Below, piece by piece: positions 27,156 through 34,827 of a stretch of 46,502 bases of DNA. The notes beneath the pieces are model-generated. The model had not been told where the DNA came from, searched no databases, and saw only the letters and a list, made by a program, of their open reading frames with translations. This DNA is from Coriobacteriia bacterium (GTDB taxonomy: Bacteria; Actinomycetota; Coriobacteriia; Anaerosomatales; Kmv31). The stretch is taken from assembly GCA_014859305.1 (NCBI GenBank), contig JACUUM010000009.1:1-46502 (forward strand). The letters run 5' to 3'. How positions within the stretch are numbered: position 1 is the stretch's first letter; each line of letters opens with the position of its first letter. Position numbers and translations under genes: made by a program.

Positions 27156-28247
27156 CTAGCCGGCCTCGATCAGCTCCCGGGGTGCGTGGCTGAGCAGGCG
27201 GCATCCGCCGTCCTCGACCACGACCAGGTCCTCGATTCTAACACCGCCCAGGCCCGGCACGTAGACGCCCGGCTCCACGGTCACGACCGACCCCCCGAGG
27301 ACCGAGTCGTCCGCGCCGGGGCCCATCCTCGGGAGCTCGTGGACCTCGAGCCCCACGCCGTGCCCCAGCCCGTGGCTGAACCGCCCACCGAAGCCGCGCT
27401 CCGCGAGCGCGTCGCGCGCCACGGCGTCGATCTCGCTTCCGCGCACGCCCGCCCGCAGCCTGGCGGTCGCCTCGCCGTTCGCCGCGGCGACCGCCGAGTG
27501 CATCGCCCTGACCTCCTCCGAGGCCGCTCCCACGACCAGCGTGCGGGTGAGGTCGCTGCAGTACCCTCCCGCGCGCGCGCCGAGGTCGATCAGTACGAGG
27601 TCGCCCTCGACGAAGGCCCGCTCGGTGGAGATGGCGTGCGGGCGGGACGAGTTCGGGCCGCTGGCGACGATGATCGGGAACGCGACGCCCTCCGAGCCCC
27701 CGGAGCGCATCAAGACCTCGAGCTCCAGCGCGAGACGGGTCTCCGTCATGCCCGGCCGCACGAGCCCGAGCGCGTGCTCCACGGCGGCGTCGGCCATCGC
27801 CGCGGCCGCCTCGATGCGCTCGACCTCCCGCGCCTCCTTCACCTGGCGCAGCCCCTCCACCCACTGCTCGACCGGCAGGACCCGCCCTTCGAACCGCTCC
27901 GAGACGAAGCGGAACCGGCCGTAGGGGATAGAGGTCTCCAGCGCCAGCGACTGCACGCCCTCCTCGGCGAGCTGGTCGCACATCTCGATGTACAGCGAGC
28001 GCTCCACGGAGCGGACGGCCCACGCCGTGCCGTCGGCCTCCTCGCGCGCAGCCTCCTCGTAGCGGCCGTCCGTGTAGAAGCGGGCCCACTCGGACGTGAC
28101 GACGCAGGCGGCGTTGGGCGACTCGTCGAGCACGTGCTCGAAGCCGGTCACGTAGCGCATGTTCGCCACGTCGGTGACGAGGAACGCCTCCGCCTCCTCG
28201 TCGGCGAGGCGGCGGCGCAGCGCCGCCAGGCGGCCGTCGGCGTTCAC
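27156..28247 (-). CDS. pepQ: Xaa-Pro aminopeptidase / M24 metallopeptidase
   Basis: 363 aa from a GTG at 28247 that overlaps the aroQ stop (GTGA). The N-terminal creatinase-like domain covers about residues 1-125. The C-terminal pita-bread domain has all metal motifs: [20 protein letters not shown] (two Asp), [15 protein letters not shown] (His), [12 protein letters not shown] (Glu) and [11 protein letters not shown] (Glu). It removes residues before proline from short peptides in the cytoplasm. The position between aroQ and efp is conserved in many monoderm genomes. The symbol could equally be papA/ypdF, as M24B members are hard to split by eye. Confidence 0.92.
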   Translation of the reverse strand: MNADGRLAALRRRLADEEAEAFLVTDVANMRYVTGFEHVLDESPNAACVVTSEWARFYTDGRYEEAAREEADGTAWAVRSVERSLYIEMCDQLAEEGVQSLALETSIPYGRFRFVSERFEGRVLPVEQWVEGLRQVKEAREVERIEAAAAMADAAVEHALGLVRPGMTETRLALELEVLMRSGGSEGVAFPIIVASGPNSSRPHAISTERAFVEGDLVLIDLGARAGGYCSDLTRTLVVGAASEEVRAMHSAVAAANGEATARLRAGVRGSEIDAVARDALAERGFGGRFSHGLGHGVGLEVHELPRMGPGADDSVLGGSVVTVEPGVYVPGLGGVRIEDLVVVEDGGCRLLSHAPRELIEAG

Positions 28248-28687
28248 CGACGCTCCTCCGCGATCACGGCGGCCGCCTCCAGGCCCAGGACATAGCTCTT
28301 GGCCCCGAAGCCGGCGATCTGGCCGGCGCAGGCCGGCGCGATGACGCTCGTGTGCCGGAAGCCCTCGCGCGCGGCCACGTTGCTCAGGTGCACCTCGACC
28401 ACGGGCAGGCCCGCCGCGGCCACCGCATCCCTCAGCGCGTAGCTGTAGTGCGTGTACGCGCCGGGGTTGAACACCGCGGCGTCGTACTCGCCGCCCGCTT
28501 CCTGCAGGGCGTCGATCAGCACGCCCTCGTGGTTGCTCTGCACGAATCCGACCTCCACACCGAGGTCGGCGGCGCGCTCGGCGACGTGCGCCTCGATCTC
28601 CGACAGCGTCGTGCTGCCGTAGACCTCCGGCTCGCGGCGACCGAGCAGGTTCAGGTTCGGTCCGGAAAGCACCAGGATCCGTATCAT
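28244..28687 (-). CDS. aroQ: Type II 3-dehydroquinate dehydratase
   Basis: 147 aa, typical for the dodecameric type II enzyme that converts 3-dehydroquinate to 3-dehydroshikimate. Motifs are [20 protein letters not shown] (Asn and the flexible-loop Arg and Tyr), [33 protein letters not shown], and [20 protein letters not shown] with [12 protein letters not shown]. The ATG overlaps the aroKB stop by four bases and its own stop overlaps the next GTG. It is therefore translationally coupled within the aroC-aroKB-aroQ-pepQ operon. Confidence 0.97.
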   Translation of the reverse strand: MIRILVLSGPNLNLLGRREPEVYGSTTLSEIEAHVAERAADLGVEVGFVQSNHEGVLIDALQEAGGEYDAAVFNPGAYTHYSYALRDAVAAAGLPVVEVHLSNVAAREGFRHTSVIAPACAGQIAGFGAKSYVLGLEAAAVIAEERR

Positions 28688-30309
28688 CGCTCCCTCTCCC
28701 CTCGCTCGCCGCGACCGCGGGGGTGGGATCCCAGTTCCTCGGCGAGCACGTCCGAACCGACCGGCACGACGCTCCACTCCCCGGGCAAGCGTAGCAGTAC
28801 GAAGCGTATCTCGCCGCCCCTTGCCTTCTTGTCGGCGGCCATCGCCCGCAGGAGCGCGTCGGGGTCGGCGTCGTAGGGCAGCGGCGGCAGCCCGAGAGCG
28901 TCCAGCAGCGCGTCCTGGCGCGCCCCGACCGCAGGTCCCACCCCCAGCAGCCGCTCCGCGAGGCGCGCCGCGAAGCGCATGCCCTCGGCGATGGCGTGGC
29001 CGTGCGGGACCGTGCCGTAGCCGAGCACGGCCTCCAGCGCATGCCCGAGCGTGTGCCCGTAGTTGAGCGCCTCGCGCGGACCGGTCTCGCGCTCGTCCTC
29101 CCCCACGACGCGCGCCTTCAGCCCGGCCGCCATCCGCACCGCGTCCAGCACCGCGCGCTCCTCGCGCGCTTCCAGCGCGGCCGCGCCGGCCTCGATGGCC
29201 GCGAGCTCGGCCTCCCCGGCGAGCAGCGCGGACTTGGCCACCTCGGCCAGGCCGGAGCGCCACTCGGACTCGCGCACCGTCTGAAGGACCGAGGTGTCCG
29301 CGAGCACCTCGGCGGGCTGCCAGAACGTGCCGACGAGGTTCTTGCCCGCCGGCAGGTCGACGCCGGTCTTGCCTCCGATCGCGCTGTCGACGGCCGCGAG
29401 CAGCGTCGTGGGGACCTGAACGACAGGGACGCCGCGCATGTACACCGAGGCGCAGAAGCCGCCGAGGTCGCCGACGACGCCGCCGCCGAGCGCCACCACC
29501 GCTCCGTCGCGCTCGAGCCCGGCCCGGGCCAGCTCGCTCAGCACGCGGCCCGCCCGGTCCCAGCTCTTGGACGTCTCGCCCGGCGGGACGAGCACCTCGG
29601 CGCAGCGCACGCCGGCCCGCTCGAGCGAGTCGCGGACCCGTTCGCCGTAGAGCTCGGCCACGGTCTCGTCCGAGATCACGGCCGCCGAGCGCGCGCCGAG
29701 CGCGCGCACGCTGGCGCCGACGGCCTCCAGCAGCCCCGGGCCGACCCGCACGAGATACGGCGGCGTGACGGCGACCTCCAGCGTCAAGCCGCCTGCGGCC
29801 CGCAACCCGCCGGCCAGTTCCTCGGCCACCTCCTCCGGCGCGCGGCCGTCCGTCTCGACCACGACGTCCGCGGCCGCCTCGTAGAGAGGCTCCCTGCGGC
29901 GGAGCAGCGCCTCGGCCCTCCGGAGGGCGTCGCGGCCGTCAAGCAGCGGCCTGCCGCTCGCCTCGCCCGTGCGGGCGACCGCCTCGGGGGCGGTCACGCG
30001 CAGGTAGGCGACCGTGCCCGTATCGCGCATGAGCGACCGGTTGCCCTCGTCGAGCACGATCCCGCCGCCGCAGGCCACCACCGCCGGGCCTCCCGACGCG
30101 ACCTCGGCCAAAGCGGCGCCCTCCGCGCGCCGGAACCCCTCCTCGCCGCCGCGCTCGAAGACCGCCTCCACGGAGGCGCCCTCGCGACGCTCGATCTCCG
30201 CGTCGAGGTCCACGAACGGCGACCCCAGGCGCGAAGCGAGCATCCGGCCGACCGTCGTCTTGCCCGAGCCCATGAAGCCGACCAGGTAGACGCGGCGCGC
30301 CACAGTCAC
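28684..30309 (-). CDS. aroKB: Bifunctional shikimate kinase / 3-dehydroquinate synthase (AroK-AroB fusion)
   Basis: 541 aa with no stop between two full domains. Residues 1 to about 170 are shikimate kinase: P-loop [37 protein letters not shown] and the lid Arg region [15 protein letters not shown]. Residues about 180-541 are 3-dehydroquinate synthase: [52 protein letters not shown] and metal-binding [17 protein letters not shown]. The two steps are not consecutive in the shikimate pathway (AroB first, AroK later). The start is a GTG at 30309 overlapping the aroC stop (GTGA); a second GTG lies at 30303. Confidence 0.94.
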   Translation of the reverse strand: MTVARRVYLVGFMGSGKTTVGRMLASRLGSPFVDLDAEIERREGASVEAVFERGGEEGFRRAEGAALAEVASGGPAVVACGGGIVLDEGNRSLMRDTGTVAYLRVTAPEAVARTGEASGRPLLDGRDALRRAEALLRRREPLYEAAADVVVETDGRAPEEVAEELAGGLRAAGGLTLEVAVTPPYLVRVGPGLLEAVGASVRALGARSAAVISDETVAELYGERVRDSLERAGVRCAEVLVPPGETSKSWDRAGRVLSELARAGLERDGAVVALGGGVVGDLGGFCASVYMRGVPVVQVPTTLLAAVDSAIGGKTGVDLPAGKNLVGTFWQPAEVLADTSVLQTVRESEWRSGLAEVAKSALLAGEAELAAIEAGAAALEAREERAVLDAVRMAAGLKARVVGEDERETGPREALNYGHTLGHALEAVLGYGTVPHGHAIAEGMRFAARLAERLLGVGPAVGARQDALLDALGLPPLPYDADPDALLRAMAADKKARGGEIRFVLLRLPGEWSVVPVGSDVLAEELGSHPRGRGERGERER

Positions 30310-31457
30310 CTCGGCAGCCTGTCGCGGTAGGCGGCCAGCGCCGCCTTCAGGTCCTCGAGGCGGTCGCCGCCGAACTTCTCCGTGTACGCGTCGGCGAGCA
30401 CGAGCGCGACCTCCGCCTCGGCCACGACCGCCGCCGCCGGCACGGCGCAGACGTCGGAGCGCTCGCGCGAGGCGTCGAGGGCCTCCAGCGTGTCGAGGTC
30501 GACGCTGGCAAGGGGCGTCATGAGCGTGGGGATGGGCTTCATCGCCGCCCGCAACAGCAGCGGCTCGCCGTCGGTCATCCCGCCCTCCAGGCCCCCCGCC
30601 CTGTTCGTGGCGCGGCGCAGGCCGCCCCCCGGGTCGCGGACGATCGCGTCGTGCGCCCGCGAGCCCGGAAGCGCGGCCCCGGCGAAGCCCAGACCGAACT
30701 CGACGCCCTTGACCGCCGGGACGGAGACGACCGCCGCGGCCAGCCGGGCATCCAGGCGAGCGCGCGCCTCGGCGTAGCCGCCGAGCCCGGGCACGAGGCC
30801 TGCGGCCCTCACGAAGAACGTCCCGCCGAGGCTCTCGCCCGCGGCTCCGGCGGCGTCGATCGCCTCGCGCATGCGCACCGCCACCGCCTCGTCGGGGCAC
30901 CGCACGTCGCTCGCCTCCACCGCCGCCCTGTCCACCGATGAGGGGTCCTCGGGCACGTCCGCGCTGACCTCGCCGATCGAGGAGACCCAGGAGAAGACCT
31001 CGACGCCCACCTCGGCCAGCAGCGCCCGTGCGACCGCGCCGGCCGCGACCCTGGCGGCGGTCTCGCGGGCGCTCGCGCGCTCGAGCACGTCGCGCACGTC
31101 GTCGGTGCCCGTCTTGAGGTACCCGGGAAGGTCGGCATGACCGGGACGCGGGGCCGTGACGCGGACGCCGGCGGGCTTGTCCCCGGACACCGACATGACG
31201 TCGGTCCAGTTCTCCCAGTCCTTGTTGGCGATCGTCAGCGCCACCGGCGACCCTATCGCGCGGCCGAACCGCACGCCGGAGAGGATGAGGGCGCGGTCCG
31301 CCTCGATGCGCATCCGCCCGCCGCGGCCGTGACCGACCTGTCTGCGAGCAAGGTCGGCGTCGATGGCCGCCGCGTCGACCGGCACGCCGGCCGGAACGCC
31401 GGTCACCACCGCCACGAGCGCGCGGCCGTGTGACTCGCCTGCGGTGGTGTAGCGCAT
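30306..31457 (-). CDS. aroC: Chorismate synthase
   Basis: 383 aa, last step of the shikimate pathway (EPSP to chorismate, reduced FMN required). Motifs are MRYTTAGESHGRALVAVVTG, RRQVGHGRGGRMRIEADRAL, TAPRPGHADLPGYLKTGTDD, RASARETAARVAAGAVARAL and ATNRAGGLEGGMTDGEPLLL. The ATG follows GGGAGGGG. It is the first gene of the aro operon, with a candidate -10 (TAGAAT) about 30 nt upstream, and lies 130 nt downstream of the PilP-like gene, so it may also receive read-through from the pil operon. Confidence 0.97.
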   Translation of the reverse strand: MRYTTAGESHGRALVAVVTGVPAGVPVDAAAIDADLARRQVGHGRGGRMRIEADRALILSGVRFGRAIGSPVALTIANKDWENWTDVMSVSGDKPAGVRVTAPRPGHADLPGYLKTGTDDVRDVLERASARETAARVAAGAVARALLAEVGVEVFSWVSSIGEVSADVPEDPSSVDRAAVEASDVRCPDEAVAVRMREAIDAAGAAGESLGGTFFVRAAGLVPGLGGYAEARARLDARLAAAVVSVPAVKGVEFGLGFAGAALPGSRAHDAIVRDPGGGLRRATNRAGGLEGGMTDGEPLLLRAAMKPIPTLMTPLASVDLDTLEALDASRERSDVCAVPAAAVVAEAEVALVLADAYTEKFGGDRLEDLKAALAAYRDRLPR

Positions 31458-31487
31458 GTACGCCCCTCCCGAGCCGTCGGTACCGCG

Positions 31488-31493
31488 ATTCTA
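31488..31493 (-). promoter_or_regulatory. Candidate -10 (TAGAAT) for the aro operon
   Basis: The minus strand reads CAGGTAGAATCGCGG in the 130-nt gap between the PilP-like gene and aroC. It would give a leader of about 25 nt that includes the GGGAGGGG ribosome-binding site. No clear -35. Confidence 0.4.
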
Positions 31494-31587
31494 CCTGATG
31501 GCGCAGGCGGCACGCCCGGCGGCCGAGGACGGCGATGCGCGAGGACGGGCCGGCGGCGGAGACGTTGGAGCCGACGAGCGGCGAGAG

Positions 31588-32238
31588 CTACTTGGACAGC
31601 CCGCCCGCTGTGGTCCCCTGCCCGACGGTGAGCGTCACCTGGCTGTCGCCGTAGAGCATGACGGCGGAGCGTGACTTGCCGTCGACGGCGAGGAGCTTCC
31701 ACGGCGTCCCGGCGATGACCCCGCCCTCGGCGAGCACGTACTGCTGCCCGTTGTACGTCAGGACGGCCTTCTCGACGCCGTTCTCGACGCTGATGTCCTG
31801 GAGGTAGAGCGTGTCGGGCTCCCCTTCAGCGGCGTTGACCTGGCCGCCGCCCTCGGATCCCCCCGACTTCGGAGGGGCCGCCTGAGCAGGCTTGACGACG
31901 ATGGGCTTGAAGATGTCGCGGAAGGTGAACAGCTCGCTGTTGGGGACGGGGGGCGGGACCTTCGTCGTCTCCCCGGAACCGCCGGCGGAACCATCCGGCG
32001 TGCTCGTCGCGACGACGGACAGGGCCGGACCCGCAGCTGCCGGCGAACCCGGGATCACGTCGCCCAAGCTGCCCCCGGAGAGCAAGAGGAAGGCGATCCC
32101 CGCGACGGAGGCGAGCACGACCAGCGCGCCCAGCGTCACGCCGACGGCGACCATCTTCCCCCCGGTAGTGGACAGGAAGCCCTTCGTGCCGCCGGACTGG
32201 CCGGCGCCGGTGTCGAACGGTGTGGATGCGTGAGCCAC
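31588..32238 (-). CDS. PilP-like type IV pilus assembly protein (tentative)
   Basis: 216 aa from a GTG at 32238 with GGAGG upstream. One transmembrane helix (KMVAVGVTLGALVVLASVAG, about residues 28-50) is followed by a Pro/Ser/Gly-rich linker, the short block SELFTFRDIFKPIVVKPAQ, and a C-terminal beta-rich domain (TLYLQDISVENGVEKAVLTY through MLYGDSQVTLTVGQ). This is the layout of PilP (membrane anchor, linker, small beta domain) and it fills the pilMNO-P slot. It lacks a lipobox, and sequence similarity is limited, so it is called by position and architecture. Confidence 0.6.
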   Translation of the reverse strand: MAHASTPFDTGAGQSGGTKGFLSTTGGKMVAVGVTLGALVVLASVAGIAFLLLSGGSLGDVIPGSPAAAGPALSVVATSTPDGSAGGSGETTKVPPPVPNSELFTFRDIFKPIVVKPAQAAPPKSGGSEGGGQVNAAEGEPDTLYLQDISVENGVEKAVLTYNGQQYVLAEGGVIAGTPWKLLAVDGKSRSAVMLYGDSQVTLTVGQGTTAGGLSK

Positions 32239-32254
32239 GTCTCGGTCCTCCGTG

Positions 32255-32866
32255 CTACTGGGTCGCCGTGGGCGCCGACGGCACAGCGGGCTCGGCCGCC
32301 GTCTTGCCCATCGTGTAGACCTCGATGGTCACATTGGCTTCGAGCACCTGCTCATCGTCCTGGGCCGCGTCGCCTTCCTTGGCCGTCCCCTTGGGGGTGA
32401 CGATGATGTCCACGATGCGCAGCTGCCTGTTCAGCTTCTGCAGCTTCTGGAAGAAGTGGACGAAGTCCGCCCAGCGCCCGGACATCTTCAGCTTGACCGC
32501 CGCGACGCCGTATCCCTCCTGCTCGACGAGCGAGGTGTCCGGCGCGATCCTTCTGAAGTCCAGGCCCGAGTCGTTCGCGGCGTCCTGCAGCTCTATGATG
32601 AGCGAGGGAAGCTCGGGGGACTCGGGTACGGCGTTGCCGAGCTTCAGCAGCTCCGCCTCGGTGCCCACCGCCTCCTTCTTGGCCTCCTGCCTGCGCGAGA
32701 GCAGACCGCGGGCCTCTGTGATCTCGGCTTCCGCCTGCCTGATCTCACCGCTCAATCGCGCGAGCTCCTTGCGCTGAGGCAGGATGAGGAGGAACACCGC
32801 GGCCACGGCGAGGAGCACGACCACCACGACGATGACGAGCAGTTGGTCCCTGTGCGACAGCTTCAC
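32255..32866 (-). CDS. pilO: Type IV pilus inner-membrane protein PilO
   Basis: 203 aa from a GTG at 32866. A short cytoplasmic start (MKLSHRDQ) leads into one transmembrane helix (LLVIVVVVVLLAVAAVFLLI), a coiled coil (LARLSGEIRQAEAEITEARG) and a ferredoxin-like domain with the PilO pattern (LKMSGRWADFVHFFQKLQKL and RQLRIVDIIVTP). PilO pairs with PilN to connect the cytoplasmic PilM ring to outer components. It is 13 nt from pilN and followed by the PilP-like gene. The Thr/Pro/Ala tail is short and unstructured. Confidence 0.9.
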   Translation of the reverse strand: MKLSHRDQLLVIVVVVVLLAVAAVFLLILPQRKELARLSGEIRQAEAEITEARGLLSRRQEAKKEAVGTEAELLKLGNAVPESPELPSLIIELQDAANDSGLDFRRIAPDTSLVEQEGYGVAAVKLKMSGRWADFVHFFQKLQKLNRQLRIVDIIVTPKGTAKEGDAAQDDEQVLEANVTIEVYTMGKTAAEPAVPSAPTATQ

Positions 32867-32879
32867 GGGATCGCCCCAA

Positions 32880-33512
32880 TCACTGATTCACCGGCTGGAC
32901 GGGCGGGGCAGGACTCGCCGGCGTCGCGGACTTCTCCTGGCCGGGCTTGCGGACCTTGCTGGTCACCTGCCACTTGATCGACGGCGACCCGCCCTCCTCG
33001 TCGACCTTCTCCGAGGAGACCAGCCACACGTCGTAGAGCTGGTCCAGGTCGGCGAGGCGCACCAGCAGCTTGGCGATCTCCTTGTGCGCGACGTCCGGCA
33101 CGTCCGCGGCCGCGTCCAGGGCCACGCCCTCCATCTGCACGCCGTTGTCCTCGTGCATCGAGAACCGGGTGACCCACATGCCCTGCGGCAGGATGAGCGA
33201 GACCTCGTCGCCGAGCCTGCCCCACAGGACCCGGCCCGTCAGGGCCTTGTCCGCGACCCCCTTGCGTGCGGTCAGGTCCTCCTTGCGAGCCTCGTAGATC
33301 TTGTAGGAGTCGGCGATGCCCCGGTATCTCTGCGCTTCCGCCTTGAGGTTCTGGAGCTGCCTCGAGCGGGTCCCTACCTGGACCATACCGTAGGACCACA
33401 CTCCCCCCAGCATGGCGAAGAGCAGCACGCCGAGGAGCACGATGTACGTCCGGTTCCGCTCGAACTGCCGCTTGGCGGTTATCTCCGGTGGCAGAAGGTT
33501 GATCCGGATCAT
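32880..33512 (-). CDS. pilN: Type IV pilus assembly protein PilN
   Basis: 210 aa. The N-terminus MIRINLLPPEITAKRQFERN contains the INLLP motif that binds PilM. One membrane helix follows at residues 23-43 (YIVLLGVLLFAMLGGVWSYG), then a coiled coil (SRQLQNLKAEAQRYRGIADS) and a periplasmic-type alpha/beta domain with IYEARKEDLTARKGVADKAL and PQGMWVTRFSMHE. The ATG at 33512 overlaps the pilM stop (ATGA). The ORF can be extended 13 codons but the INLLP motif fixes the start. Confidence 0.93.
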   Translation of the reverse strand: MIRINLLPPEITAKRQFERNRTYIVLLGVLLFAMLGGVWSYGMVQVGTRSRQLQNLKAEAQRYRGIADSYKIYEARKEDLTARKGVADKALTGRVLWGRLGDEVSLILPQGMWVTRFSMHEDNGVQMEGVALDAAADVPDVAHKEIAKLLVRLADLDQLYDVWLVSSEKVDEEGGSPSIKWQVTSKVRKPGQEKSATPASPAPPVQPVNQ

Positions 33513-34630
33513 TGGAGACCCCCCATCGCAAGCCCGACCGCCGGCGCGCAACCCATCCGGTCGGCCAGCAGCGCCTGTTCCAGGGACCGCACGGTCTGGA
33601 TGCGCGCGAGCGGATCCAGAAGCGCCACCTCGGCCTGAAGGCCCCTGGACAGGTACAGGTGCATGTTGGAGAGCTGGGAACCGCTACCCGTCATGTAGAT
33701 GCGCTTGATGCTGCGGATCTGCGTAGCCTGTGTCAGGTAGTAGTCCAGCGACCGGCGGACCTCGGCGATGAACTTGTTCACCTCGCGCTCGAGGGACTCT
33801 TGGGCCACCTGGACGACGGACGGGTCGAGGCCGTGCGCGACCGACGGCCTGCCGTCGATGTCGGGCAACCCCACCCGGATCTTCAGGTCCTCGGCCTCGT
33901 CGAAGGTCAGGTTGAGCACGTTGGCGATCCCTTGCGTGAAGTGGTTCCCGGCCAGCGACGAGACGCGCGTGAAGCGCGGGACCCCCCTCTCGACCACCGC
34001 GATGTTGGTCAACCCCGAGGAGATGTGGATGATCGCCGTGGCTTCGGCCGTCTCGGCCTCGTCCGGCAACACGTTCGGGACGGCGCCCATGAGCGCCCGG
34101 ACGATCGCGAAGGACGTGACGTCGATCCGGCGCAGTCGGAGCCCCGCACCCTCGACCGCCGCGACCGCGGCGCCGATCATGTCCTGCTGGGCCGCGACGA
34201 GCAGCACCTCCATCATGTGCTCGTCCGCGGGCGTCATATAGTCCCCGATGATGTGGAAGTCGAGTATCGCTTCCTCGATGGGGATGGGGATGTAGTCCTG
34301 CGCCTGATACTGGATGGCGCCTTGGAGCTCGGCCGGGTCCATGTAGGGGAGATCGATGAGGCGGACGACGACCTTCTGGTTGGAGACGCCGACGCAGACG
34401 TCCTTGCCGGTGGCCTCCACCTCGCGCCAGAGGTGCCGGATGGCGGCGGCCACGCCCTCGGTGTCGACGATCTCGCCCTCGACGACGGCCCCCATGGGGA
34501 CGTCGACGGAGCCGTAGCCGCTGAGCACGAGCGCTGAGCCCTGGCTCCTCAGCTGGGCGGCGCGAACGTGGTCGGACCCGATGTCGAGCCCCACCGGCGG
34601 TGCGCCGGAACCGAACGACAGAATGCCCAC
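33509..34630 (-). CDS. pilM: Type IV pilus assembly protein PilM
   Basis: 373 aa, an actin/FtsA-like ATPase on the cytoplasmic side that binds PilN. Motifs are PPVGLDIGSDHVRAAQL (phosphate 1), EGEIVDTEGVAAAIRHLW, NQKVVVRLIDLPYMDPAELQ, YIPIPIEEAILDFHII, IIHISSGLTNIAVVERGVP (phosphate 2) and RIYMTGSGSQLSNMHLYLSR (adenosine). The GTG at 34630 is preceded by GAAGGAG at about 9 nt; the frame is open 13 codons farther but without a ribosome-binding site. It heads the pilM-N-O-(P) operon, driven by the sigma-28-like promoter about 80 nt upstream. Confidence 0.94.
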   Translation of the reverse strand: MGILSFGSGAPPVGLDIGSDHVRAAQLRSQGSALVLSGYGSVDVPMGAVVEGEIVDTEGVAAAIRHLWREVEATGKDVCVGVSNQKVVVRLIDLPYMDPAELQGAIQYQAQDYIPIPIEEAILDFHIIGDYMTPADEHMMEVLLVAAQQDMIGAAVAAVEGAGLRLRRIDVTSFAIVRALMGAVPNVLPDEAETAEATAIIHISSGLTNIAVVERGVPRFTRVSSLAGNHFTQGIANVLNLTFDEAEDLKIRVGLPDIDGRPSVAHGLDPSVVQVAQESLEREVNKFIAEVRRSLDYYLTQATQIRSIKRIYMTGSGSQLSNMHLYLSRGLQAEVALLDPLARIQTVRSLEQALLADRMGCAPAVGLAMGGLQ

Positions 34631-34707
34631 GGGGACGCTCCTTCGTACACTGCGACGACAAGACTGCATCTCGTTTTGCGACGTGTTCCGCTGGGCGGAC
34701 GTTCCCT

Positions 34708-34735
34708 TTATCGGCTTACCGGCGCTCCTCCTGTA
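34708..34735 (-). promoter_or_regulatory. Sigma-28-type promoter of the pilM operon (TACA-N16-GCCGATAA)
   Basis: The minus strand carries TACA (34735-34732), 16 nt, then GCCGATAA (34715-34708), an exact match to the -10 consensus of FliA/SigD/WhiG-type sigma factors. Transcription would begin near 34701, giving a leader of about 70 nt to the GTG. The leader contains a TCCGC-CCA-GCGGA hairpin. The same element with the same spacing precedes pilA and the pilV-like gene. Confidence 0.65.
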
Positions 34736-34778
34736 GCCCTAGCCGCATAGATGCTCCGCGGAACATGAAAGCGCATAG

Positions 34779-34812
34779 CGGGGCGGGTTGGCAACTTCTG
34801 CAACCCGCCCCG
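34779..34812 (-). terminator. Strong hairpin after the PilX-like gene
   Basis: CGGGGCGGGTTG (34779-34790) pairs perfectly over 12 bp with CAACCCGCCCCG (34801-34812), loop 10 nt, beginning 15 nt after the stop codon. The following minus-strand sequence (CTATGCGCTTTC) has only a short T-run, so termination may be partial. Confidence 0.6.
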
Positions 34813-34827
34813 ACGAGGACGCCGGCG

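Noticed and set aside
34631-34760. c-di-GMP-I (GEMM) riboswitch upstream of pilM
   Set aside because: The diagnostic GGxAAxC...GACGCAAAGCC core and tetraloop receptor are not present; only CGCAAAAC and one hairpin resemble it. Kept as a low-interest finding with the test to run, not as a feature.
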